Source: Neobacillus mesonae | GTDB taxonomy: Bacteria > Bacillota > Bacilli > Bacillales > Cytobacillaceae | Reading direction: 5' to 3' | NCBI RefSeq assembly: GCF_023715155.1 | Contig: NZ_JAMBNQ010000039.1 | Span: 1 to 44,141 of the forward strand | Length of the DNA: 44,141 nucleotides | Shown: piece by piece, positions 14,477 through 23,300 of the stretch | Layout: every line of letters starts with the position of its first letter | Position numbering within the stretch: position 1 is the stretch's first letter | Notes under the pieces: model-generated | Databases searched by the model: none | What the model was told of the DNA's origin: nothing | The model's input: only the letters and a program-made list of their open reading frames with translations | Made by a program: the position numbers and the translations under genes

Positions 14477-16213
14477 TTAGAACAACTCCTTACATTTTGA
14501 ATGAACTTCATGAGGAAGGAATGGATTTCCGTCATATTTAACATACTTAGTTATTTTTTCAGGATAGCCTACATTCATTTTGATAAGGTCAGCTAACTGT
14601 CCTGTTGCATTATTTTCAATTACAATGACTTTCTTAGCTGATTGAACAAGCGGACGAAGTTCATCAGCTGGGAATGGATGAACTAAACGCACATGTGCAT
14701 GGTTTACTTTCAATCCATCTTTTTCAAGACGTCCCATTGCTTCTTCTATAACGCCGCGAGTAGAGTTAAAACCTACGATTAATAAATCAGCCTCTTCGTG
14801 TGGCGCATTTTTATAAACAGGTGTATTAAAATGAATATGTTCAATCTTACGAAAACGCTTATCCATTTGTTGAACACGGTTAACTGGTGACTCAGAAGGT
14901 TTACCTGTCTCTGCATGTTCAACACCAGTAACATGGTGGATACCGTTCTTCATACCAGGAATGGTACGTGGTGAAATACCATCTTCTGTTACTTCATAAC
15001 GTTTAAAGTATTCTTTGTTAGGAAGTTCTGGAAGCTCTTCTGTCACAAGCTTACCCCGGCGAATTTCAACTTTAGAGAAATCAAGCGGTTCAACTGTTTG
15101 TTTTCCAAGAGATAATTGAAGGTCAGATAGAACGATGACTGGGCATTGATATTCTTCTGCGAGGTTGAATGCCTCAGCAGTATCGTAGAATGCTTCTTCA
15201 ACAGTACTTGGTGCAATTACGATTTTTGGAATTTCACCATGAGTGCCATAAATCATTGCCATTAAGTCAGAATGCTCTTGTTTTGTTGGTAAACCAGTAG
15301 ACGGACCACCACGTTGTGTATCCACAATAACAAGCGGTACTTCAGTAATACCAGCAAGGCCGATTGATTCTGTTTTTAATGATAATCCAGGGCCTGAAGA
15401 TGCTGTCAGGGCACGAACCCCTCCGTATGAGGCGCCGATTGCCATTGTACATGCAGCAATTTCATCTTCTGTTTGGATGACTGCCCCGCCAAGTGCAGGT
15501 AATTTCTTAATTAAGTATTCCATAATATCCGATGCTGGCGTAATTGGATATGCAGCCATGAAACGGCATCCGCCTGCAAGTGCACCCATAGCAATAGCAT
15601 CGTTACCAATCATAAACATGCGGTGCTTTCCATCCGCTTTTTCAAGCTGCATGGTTGGAAGATCTCCATCCATTTTTTCCTGTGTATAGTTATACCCGGC
15701 TTTAATAGCTTCCATGTTTTTCGCAACAACCTGGTCGCCCTTCTTGCCAAAAATTTCACGAACAACTTCTTCAAAAACGTGAATATCTAAATCCAATACT
15801 GCTGAAGTAGCACCGATAGCTACCATGTTTTTCATTAAAGATGTTCCTAATTCTGTTGCGATTTCTGTAAATGGAACAGCATATAATGAAGCATCAGTGT
15901 CTTCAGGTTTTTTCGGTTTAAATTTCGCGTCAGCAAGGATTACCCCATTGCTATGTAATTCTTTGTAATTTAAATCAATAGTTTCTTGGTCAAAAGCCAC
16001 AAGAATATCTAAATCATCAGAAATGGAACGAACTTGTGTCGTACTTACTCTGATTTTATTATTGGTATGACCGCCTTTAATACGTGATGAAAAGTGACGA
16101 TAACCATACAGGTAATATCCCAGGCGATTCAGTGCGATAGCAAAGATTTCCCCAGTACTTTCAATACCTTCCCCTTGTTGCCCGCCAACTTTCCACGAAA
16201 GTTGATTGATCAT
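14477..16213 (-). CDS. korA: 2-oxoacid:ferredoxin oxidoreductase, fused gamma-alpha subunit
   Basis: A 578-residue subunit joining the gamma domain (residues 1 to about 190, SWKVGGQQGEGIESTGEI at the start) and the alpha domain (from about 200, with FMAAYPITPASDIMEYL and TASSGPGLSLKTESIGLAG, then the C-terminal transketolase-like domain VIVIENNATGQLADLI). This gamma-alpha architecture is typical of two-subunit KorAB enzymes of Bacilli. GGGGTG precedes the ATG. It is the first gene of a korA-korB operon inserted between spoVS and miaB, a position taken by tdh-kbl in B. subtilis. Confidence 0.93.
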   Translation of the reverse strand: MINQLSWKVGGQQGEGIESTGEIFAIALNRLGYYLYGYRHFSSRIKGGHTNNKIRVSTTQVRSISDDLDILVAFDQETIDLNYKELHSNGVILADAKFKPKKPEDTDASLYAVPFTEIATELGTSLMKNMVAIGATSAVLDLDIHVFEEVVREIFGKKGDQVVAKNMEAIKAGYNYTQEKMDGDLPTMQLEKADGKHRMFMIGNDAIAMGALAGGCRFMAAYPITPASDIMEYLIKKLPALGGAVIQTEDEIAACTMAIGASYGGVRALTASSGPGLSLKTESIGLAGITEVPLVIVDTQRGGPSTGLPTKQEHSDLMAMIYGTHGEIPKIVIAPSTVEEAFYDTAEAFNLAEEYQCPVIVLSDLQLSLGKQTVEPLDFSKVEIRRGKLVTEELPELPNKEYFKRYEVTEDGISPRTIPGMKNGIHHVTGVEHAETGKPSESPVNRVQQMDKRFRKIEHIHFNTPVYKNAPHEEADLLIVGFNSTRGVIEEAMGRLEKDGLKVNHAHVRLVHPFPADELRPLVQSAKKVIVIENNATGQLADLIKMNVGYPEKITKYVKYDGNPFLPHEVHSKCKELF

Positions 16214-16640
16214 TAGTTACACCCCTTTGGATATGTAAAAAATAAGTAGCTAGAATCATGTCTTAGTGTAGCATTTTTCCAGGTAAATCACTAGATAATA
16301 GTTCTATTTTTTTTAATCTCTATAGCCTTAAAACTAGCACCAGGAATACTCACTAAACGCTTACAATTCTAGACCTATGTTTGGAAAATTGCAACCCTTT
16401 AGAGCAAAATATTATCTAAAATATGTATATTTTTTTATTATTTCAAATCACCACTTTTTTTAAAGGGGAAAACATTAAAAAAACGAAAGAAAACTTGATT
16501 TTTTATATAGTTTTTCTTTAAAAATTTCAGTCACGTAATCTTGTAATTTATTCTAATATTTTTATTGTAGAATAATATTTTTCGTAACAATGGAATATTT
16601 ATACAATTATTGTCATTAATTAACAAGAATGAATTTGCCC
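16214..16640. other. AT-rich spacer upstream of korA
   Basis: About 430 AT-rich bases between korA and spoVS. It must hold the korA promoter and leader. I see no gene, RNA or repeat that I can name. Confidence 0.5.
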
Positions 16641-16644
16641 ATAA

Positions 16645-16678
16645 GAAAAACCTGCTTGTTTTAAACAACCAGGCAGGT
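16645..16678 (-). terminator. spoVS terminator
   Basis: ACCTGC pairs with GCAGGT with extra TTGTTT pairing in the stem; on the minus strand TTTTTCTT follows. Confidence 0.8.
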
Positions 16679-16729
16679 AAGCATGTTCAGATTTTATTAC
16701 CACTTGTCTCAACTTGAATTTTCTTCTTT

Positions 16730-16990
16730 TTAACGTGGCTCTACAATTAACTTAATAGCTGTGCGTTCTTCCCCGTCAATTACAATATCAGTAAACGCCG
16801 GGATACAAATCAAATCAACTCCGCTAGGTGCTACAAATCCTCGAGCAATGGCTACTGCCTTTACGGCTTGATTTAATGCACCCGCACCAATAGCCTGTAT
16901 TTCTGCCGCACCTCTTTCACGCAGAACTCCGGCAAGTGCACCAGCAACAGAATTAGGATTAGATTTTGCTGAAACTTTTAATATTTCCAT
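16730..16990 (-). CDS. spoVS: Stage V sporulation protein S
   Basis: An 86-residue Alba-like protein, identical in length to B. subtilis SpoVS, beginning MEILKVSAKSNPNSVAGALAG. It acts in spore coat assembly and in control of septation during sporulation and probably binds nucleic acid. The ATG at 16990 is chosen because AAGGGGGAG lies upstream and the product matches the family exactly; an in-frame codon 36 bases upstream would add residues not found in the family. Confidence 0.97.
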   Translation of the reverse strand: MEILKVSAKSNPNSVAGALAGVLRERGAAEIQAIGAGALNQAVKAVAIARGFVAPSGVDLICIPAFTDIVIDGEERTAIKLIVEPR

Positions 16991-17188
16991 TCCTAGCTCC
17001 CCCTTGTAAAAATCCCGATTCCGCATGAGAATATCATGAACAAATCAGGTTATAACATTCCACTGCTACTATATTCGGGAAGCGTAAGACATATTCCGGC
17101 TTGGACAAAAAAAGTCAATATAAATGCTTAAATAAAAAAAGGCGTCATTAATTTCTAAAACTGCACATGGAATTTTCATAACCTGTTT

Positions 17189-17986
17189 TTATGAATAGAA
17201 TGGGTGATCATCATTGATAAGGATTGGGTCTATTTTTTTCGCTAAACCTGTTTTTTGATCTAAATCAATAAGAACGGCACTTAATTGGTTTCTTCCGCCT
17301 GACGGTACTTCAAAACGGACAGGTAAGCTTGTTAGGAACCTTTTCAAGACAGCCGTTCGTTCCATCCCAAGAATTCCGTCATATGGTCCTGTCATTCCTA
17401 CATCTGACATATAAGCAGTTCCCCCTGGCAGAATTCGATTATCTGCCGTTTGTACATGTGTATGGGTACCAATTACAGCAGAAACTTTTCCGTCTAAATA
17501 CCAGCCAAGTGCCTGCTTTTCACTTGTTACCTCAGCATGAAAATCAACAAAGATAAATGGGGTTCTAGCCTTTGCGATAGAAATGAGTTCATCCGCTTTT
17601 TGAAACGGACAGTCGATTGGGTTCATAAATGTACGACCCTGCAGATTAATAATCGCTGCTTCTAATTGATTTATTTTAATAAAAACCAAGCCTTTACCAG
17701 GTATATCTTTTGGAAAATTCGCCGGCCGAACCAAGTATTTCGCTTCATCAATAAATTCAAAGATTTCTCGATTATCCCAAGCATGATTTCCTAAAGTCAC
17801 TGCCTGTGCTCCTTGCTCCAAAAATTGACGATATATTTTTTCAGTGATTCCTCTTCCACCCGCCGCATTTTCTCCATTTATGATGGTTAATTGAGGACTA
17901 TACTTTTCTTTCAATTTTGGCAAATATTCCTTTACCATATCTCTTCCTGGAGAACCAACCACATCACCAATAAATAATAATCTCAT
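17189..17986 (-). CDS. ymdB: YmdB metallophosphoesterase (cyclic nucleotide phosphodiesterase)
   Basis: A 265-residue calcineurin-like phosphoesterase. Metal ligands are visible in GDVVGSPGRD (Asp8), NGENAAGG (Glu39-Asn40), LGNHAWDN, DFHAE and GTHTHVQTADN. YmdB hydrolyses 2',3'-cyclic nucleotides and influences the switch between motility and biofilm gene expression in B. subtilis. It follows rny in the same direction with an 87-base gap that contains the rny terminator-like hairpin. All catalytic motifs are intact. Confidence 0.95.
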   Translation of the reverse strand: MRLLFIGDVVGSPGRDMVKEYLPKLKEKYSPQLTIINGENAAGGRGITEKIYRQFLEQGAQAVTLGNHAWDNREIFEFIDEAKYLVRPANFPKDIPGKGLVFIKINQLEAAIINLQGRTFMNPIDCPFQKADELISIAKARTPFIFVDFHAEVTSEKQALGWYLDGKVSAVIGTHTHVQTADNRILPGGTAYMSDVGMTGPYDGILGMERTAVLKRFLTSLPVRFEVPSGGRNQLSAVLIDLDQKTGLAKKIDPILINDDHPFYS

Positions 17987-18047
17987 TTACATATCCTTTC
18001 ATTAATAAAGATTCATCTGTTAAATTGTATCATAAATATTGATGAAT

Positions 18048-18078
18048 AAATAAAGCGGTGCAATTGCACCGCTTTATT
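18048..18078 (-). terminator. rny terminator
   Basis: A perfect palindrome AAATAAAGCGGTGCAATTGC and its complement spans the rny stop codon; TTTATTTATTC follows on the minus strand. Confidence 0.75.
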
Positions 18079-19633
18079 TTGCGTATTCTACAGCCCGTGT
18101 TTCACGGATTACTGTCACTTTAATATGTCCTGGATAATCAAGTTCTTCTTCAATTCGTTTACGGATATCCCGTGCTAAGCGATGTGCTGCCAAATCATCA
18201 ATTGCATCTGGCCGTACAATAATTCGTACTTCACGGCCTGCTTGGATAGCAAATGATTTCTCTACACCTTCATAAGACTCGGAAATCTCTTCAAGTCTTT
18301 CAAGACGGCGGATATAGTTTTCCAATGTTTCACTTCGAGCACCTGGTCTTGCAGCTGAAAGAGCATCAGCAGCAGCGACAAGAACTGCAATAATCGAAGT
18401 AGGCGGCGTATCACCGTGGTGTGAAGCAATACTGTTGATGACCACTGGGTGTTCCTTATATTTCGTAGCAAGTTCTACCCCGATTTCAACGTGACTGCCT
18501 TCAACCTCATGGTCAATCGCCTTGCCAATATCATGGAGCAAGCCAGCTCGTCTAGCAAGTGTTTCATCCTGTCCAAGCTCTGCAGCAAGCAATCCTGAAA
18601 GCTGGGCCACTTCCATTGAGTGCTTTAACACATTTTGTCCGTAGCTGGTACGGAATTTTAAGCGGCCAAGAATCTTGATAAGATCTGGATGAAGTCCGTG
18701 AACTCCAACTTCAAAGGTTGTTTGTTCTCCAACTTCACGGATGTACTCATCCACTTCCCGACGGGATTTTTCGACCATTTCCTCAATCCGTGCAGGGTGA
18801 ATCCGGCCATCCTGTACAAGTTTTTCAAGTGCCAATCTTGCCGTTTCACGACGAATTGGATCGAAACCTGATAAAATGACAGCTTCAGGAGTATCATCGA
18901 TAATTAAGTCAATTCCCGTTAATGTTTCAAGAGTACGAATATTTCGGCCCTCACGTCCAATTATTCGACCTTTCATTTCATCATTAGGAAGGTTGACAAC
19001 CGAGACAGTAGTTTCCGCAACGTGGTCAGCAGCGCAACGCTGGATTGCAAGCGATAATATTTCTTTCGCTTTTTTATCTGCTTCCTCTTTTGCACGAGTT
19101 TCGCTTTCCTTAATCATCATAGCGGTTTCATAGGAAAGTTCTTTTTCCATTTTCTCTATGATGATAGTTTTTGCCTCTTCGCGCGTTAAGCTTGAAATTC
19201 GTTCGAGTTCTGTTTGTTGTTTTCTTACTAACTCGTCCACTTTGCTTTCCATCTCTTCAATATGCTGTTGTCTTTGGTTTAGAGAATCATCCTTCTTTTC
19301 TAAAAGATTTTCACGCTTATTTAACGTTTCCTCTTTTCGATCTAAATTCTCTTCTTTTTGCAGTAAACGGTTTTCTTGTTTTTGCATTTCATTTCTTCGT
19401 TCACGAACCTCACGTTCTGCTTCTGTTCGAAGCTTGTGAATTTCATCCTTTGCTTCCAGCAAAGCTTCTTTTTTCAATGCATCCGCATCACGTTTTGCAT
19501 CTTCAATAATCTGCTCCGCAGCATTTTTTGCACCAGTAACTTTTGCTTCTGCAATGGATTTATGAACAAAATAGCCAACAACGGCACCGACGATAAGGCC
19601 AAGCAAAATGGAGATGATTGTAATTAGGTCCAT
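18074..19633 (-). CDS. rny: Ribonuclease Y
   Basis: A 519-residue membrane-tethered endoribonuclease that starts decay of many mRNAs in Firmicutes. Order: an N-terminal membrane helix (ITIISILLGLIVGAVVGYFV), a long charged coiled coil (about 25-200), a KH domain (GRIIGREGRNIRTLETLTG), an HD domain with the ligand pair in LLHDIGKAIDHEVEGSH, and the conserved C-terminal IKVTVIRETRAVEYAK. The ATG at 19633 follows GAGGAGGTG and gives the family's normal length; an ATG 57 bases earlier would put charged residues before the helix. Its partner complex subunit RicA is encoded at 11094-11549. Confidence 0.97.
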   Translation of the reverse strand: MDLITIISILLGLIVGAVVGYFVHKSIAEAKVTGAKNAAEQIIEDAKRDADALKKEALLEAKDEIHKLRTEAEREVRERRNEMQKQENRLLQKEENLDRKEETLNKRENLLEKKDDSLNQRQQHIEEMESKVDELVRKQQTELERISSLTREEAKTIIIEKMEKELSYETAMMIKESETRAKEEADKKAKEILSLAIQRCAADHVAETTVSVVNLPNDEMKGRIIGREGRNIRTLETLTGIDLIIDDTPEAVILSGFDPIRRETARLALEKLVQDGRIHPARIEEMVEKSRREVDEYIREVGEQTTFEVGVHGLHPDLIKILGRLKFRTSYGQNVLKHSMEVAQLSGLLAAELGQDETLARRAGLLHDIGKAIDHEVEGSHVEIGVELATKYKEHPVVINSIASHHGDTPPTSIIAVLVAAADALSAARPGARSETLENYIRRLERLEEISESYEGVEKSFAIQAGREVRIIVRPDAIDDLAAHRLARDIRKRIEEELDYPGHIKVTVIRETRAVEYAK

Positions 19634-19902
19634 CGTTACACCTCCTCTTGCTATGAACTTTTTACGTTTTTTAAGTGTCGGCATGTACATTGTTTAGACT
19701 CAACATACAGCAAGCACTATGGCTTTTCGCTTTGTAATATTACTAAAAATGTAGAATATACATGTTAATTGTAAAGGTGTATATATTCATTGTCAAGGTC
19801 TACTAAATTGGACCTTTTTAAATAATTTGAAATTATACATGCTGCTTTTAAGTAATTATGTATAAATATAAACATTTTGGGATAATTACCCAAAAAATAT
19901 AA

Positions 19903-19930
19903 TGGGCAAAGCCTTAGAGGATTTGCCCAA
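19903..19930 (-). terminator. recA terminator
   Basis: TGGGCAAA and TTTGCCCA pair around an 11-base loop, just after the recA stop. A second hairpin TTTTGGG/CCCAAAA (19875-19895) follows. Confidence 0.75.
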
Positions 19931-19935
19931 ATATG

Positions 19936-20370
19936 TTAATCTAGTAATTCAAATTGGTCATCTTCATCATTGCCTTCAGTGATGGCTTTTTCTCCATCCA
20001 ATCCGTAGTGCTCACGTATTTTTTGACTAATTTCATTCCGAATATCCGGGTTTTCCTTTAGATAAAGTTTCGCATTTTCGCGTCCTTGTCCAATTCTTAT
20101 ATCATTATAAGAATACCAGGAACCGCTCTTTTGAATGATATCTAATTCTGAACCTATATCAACAATCTCGCCCTCTTTGGAAATCCCTTGTCCATACATA
20201 ATATCCACTTCTGCAGTACGGAAAGGAGGGGCCACTTTATTCTTAACAACTTTGATTTTTGTCTTGTTCCCCACCATTTCATTTCCTTGTTTTAAGGATT
20301 CAGCACGGCGGACTTCAAGGCGAACAGTAGAATAGAATTTTAATGCACGTCCTCCTGGAGTTGTTTCTGG
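19936..20370 (-). CDS. recA: recA exon 3 (codons 204-347 and stop)
   Basis: Starts at CCAGAAACAACT (PETTPGG, second half of loop L2) and ends with an acidic tail DEDDQFELLD. It includes the C-terminal domain (KIKVVKNKVAPPFRTAEVDI). The first base follows the last G of the group I intron. Confidence 0.95.
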   Translation of the reverse strand, partial: PETTPGGRALKFYSTVRLEVRRAESLKQGNEMVGNKTKIKVVKNKVAPPFRTAEVDIMYGQGISKEGEIVDIGSELDIIQKSGSWYSYNDIRIGQGRENAKLYLKENPDIRNEISQKIREHYGLDGEKAITEGNDEDDQFELLD

Positions 20371-23300
20371 CTTCTTCTATAGATTTACCATTTCTATAGC
20401 ACGGACTATCTCTTCATCTCTAAAATAGAGAGCCTTGCACTTCCAGCAGCAGCCTATCTTCTGCCGTACGCTACTCGGTTAGCTTCATATGCTCCTTTTG
20501 CTAGTCTCTACACCTTCCTTACAAAACTTGTAAGACTTGGCACGGTATTACCCAGTATTATGGGGGGCTTCACCGTTAGCAATGTTTCCATTACACCCCT
20601 AGGCAATAGGGTTCACAAGGTATTTTACTTGCTATCGCTAGCAAGGGAAACCCAGTGTATACTCCTTAATCTCTTTTAGAACACCATTTATACCTTATAA
20701 ACATTGAAACTTAATTCTTTGTATTATGAAATACACAACTTATAAAGAAAAAAGTGTTTATCAAGATTAAGCAACAACAAGTTGATTTCCAAACATTACT
20801 CCGACTTTTTCACGGATCTGGTTTATGAAGACAGCAATTGTCTTAGATTTATTGATAGCACCTGATAGTTTACGAAGAGCTTGCGACATGAGGCGGGCTT
20901 GAAGACCTACATGGGAGTCTCCCATTTCACCTTCAATTTCAGCTTTTGGTACTAATGCAGCAACAGAGTCGATAACGATGATATCCACTGCTCCGCTTCG
21001 TACTAAAGCTTCCGCGATTTCCAGAGCCTGCTCGCCGGTATCTGGCTGGGAAAGTAATAACTCATCAATGTTTACACCTAATTTTTGTGCATAGGAAGGA
21101 TCGAGCGATAGCGATAGGTAACAGACATCCTCGGCTTACCCGTTAGGAGCTGTTTTCCCCCGCCTCACACCGTACGTGCGAGTTTCCCCGCATACGGCGT
21201 TCCATCAATAGCTATGCGATTTGCTTGACTAATTTCTTCCTAAAACTTTCAATCCTTTTAACCACCATAAGTGGTCTCCCTGTTAATTCTTTTTCGTTAT
21301 GGATTCGATAATGACACGGTTTACACACCGTTGCTAAATTTGCAACCTTATTAATCTCGTTCAGTGGTAAATATGGTTTTACATGGTGAATATTCACCGT
21401 TTCTCAAGTGACGAAATCACCGCAACACCTGCATTTTCCCCTATCCCGATTGAAAGTATATCCTCTGTTCATTAAGTATTCAAAATTATATATTTGGCTT
21501 TTTGTGTCATAGGCGATTAAAACCGATTGGATGTCATTGAAGATAGAATCAGCCCTATATAAAGCCGCTTTCTTCTTTGACCTTTTTGCGTAATGTTCTC
21601 TTCCTTCTTTTGTATATGGCGATTCCGTTAATTTCTTTTTTGGAACCATTTTCCAAGTTGCAAAAGCTATGGAAGTGATACCAACAACTATTTTATCTTT
21701 TTCGGTTATATGCTTCTTAGGTATTCGTTTAGGCACTACATATTCAATTGCCGCAATCTGTTCAGTTCTTTCTTCGTGAACTTCTCTCAAATTGTCTGTT
21801 TTGTTTGCCGGAGTCCATTTTGCACCATACTTCTTTAATGCTTTATAAGAAGCATATTTCAGTGTTTCTTTGTAATTTCGAAGAACTTCATTTACACCAT
21901 CTGCCGCAGAGTAATAATTAATTATTCCCCTAATTTGGGAATTGATAAGATTTATATCACTAATTAAAAACTCTTTGTTTTTGGCGTATTTCAATCTCCT
22001 GATCGCTTTACGTAATTCTTTTACTTTCAGGTCAACTCGTTCTTCATCCGGCGTTACTTTCGGCAATATTCCATGTGTTGCTCTTCCACGATTACTGAGC
22101 ATTTTAATCTTGAACCCTAAGAACTTTAGAGGTTTCTTTCTTGCATCGGTTATTAATGTCTTTTCTTCTGAAAGCCGAAGTTCTAATGTATTTCCCAGAT
22201 ATTCTCCTATCCGGTATTTCCACTTTTCAGCATCAGTTTTACTTCGACATATAATAACCCAATCATCGGCATAGCGTACTAAATAAGCTGGCTTCAATGT
22301 TGAATGATGTTTTAACGTAGAAATTTTAGACGATTGGCTTACAAAACTTTTCCTCGTCTTCTTGTTATACCACTCTTTTGTTATCCACATATCCATGCGA
22401 TGTAAGTATACATTAGCTAACAATGGAGAAATAATTCCTCCTTGAGGTGTTCCAAGTTCATTCCTACTACATTCATTCATTATTCCGGCTTTAAGTATTT
22501 CTTTGATAATCATCAAGACCCGCTTATCCCTTATTCCCATAGACCATAAGGTCTTCAGAAGAATACGGTGATTAACTTCATCAAAGAATTTGCTTATATC
22601 ACCTTCGATACACCATGTATACCCTGTACGTCTCATAATATGGTTAAGGTATTCAACCGCCTGTCCCGCTTCTCTCATGGGTCTAAACCCGTAAGAATGG
22701 TCATAGAACTGGGCTTCAAGTATTGGCTCTATTACGCCCCTAATTAGTTCTTGTATAACCCTGTCTATGATAGCCGGAATACCAAGTGGTCTGAATTCAC
22801 CTTTCTTACCTGTCTTCGGAATAAATTTTCTTCTTACAGGTATTGCTTTGTAATTGTCCAATTTCTTTTTGACCCCATCGACTACCTCACGATAATCTTT
22901 GACCAAAATATCTTCCATGACAATTCCATCGCTTCCGGGTGTTTTACTACCTTTATTTGCTTTTAGCTTGTGAATTGCTGTCATTATCACTGCATCGCTT
23001 TTAACGATTTCGAGAAGCCCTTTAAAACTTGGGTGTTTGTTTCTTTCCAAACATTCTTTTGTTTGGTTATAAAATTTATCTTGCAGGGATTTGTATTCGG
23101 CTTCTGTTTTTGGTCTCGACAAGTTCTTGGACCCCCTTCAATCGTGTATTATTACACGTAACGCTTTGAAGGATTGCAGGTTTTAGTCAGTTGTGCTCAT
23201 TGAAATCGATTCGATTCCTTAACGGCTTCCTTGTCAGTTTAGTCGCAAATCTACTCTTGTAACATAACTACTAACTATGCCCCTTCGGTCCACACCTTAT

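Noticed and set aside
18658..19627. Long open frames antisense to rny
   Set aside because: Low-complexity Ser/Phe/Cys-rich products from a coiled-coil gene read backwards, without ribosome sites.
20371..20784. Second group II intron or tRNA-like insert at this place
   Set aside because: It lacks GTGCG and domain V and ends in G after a U-ending exon; guide and P7 fit group I.
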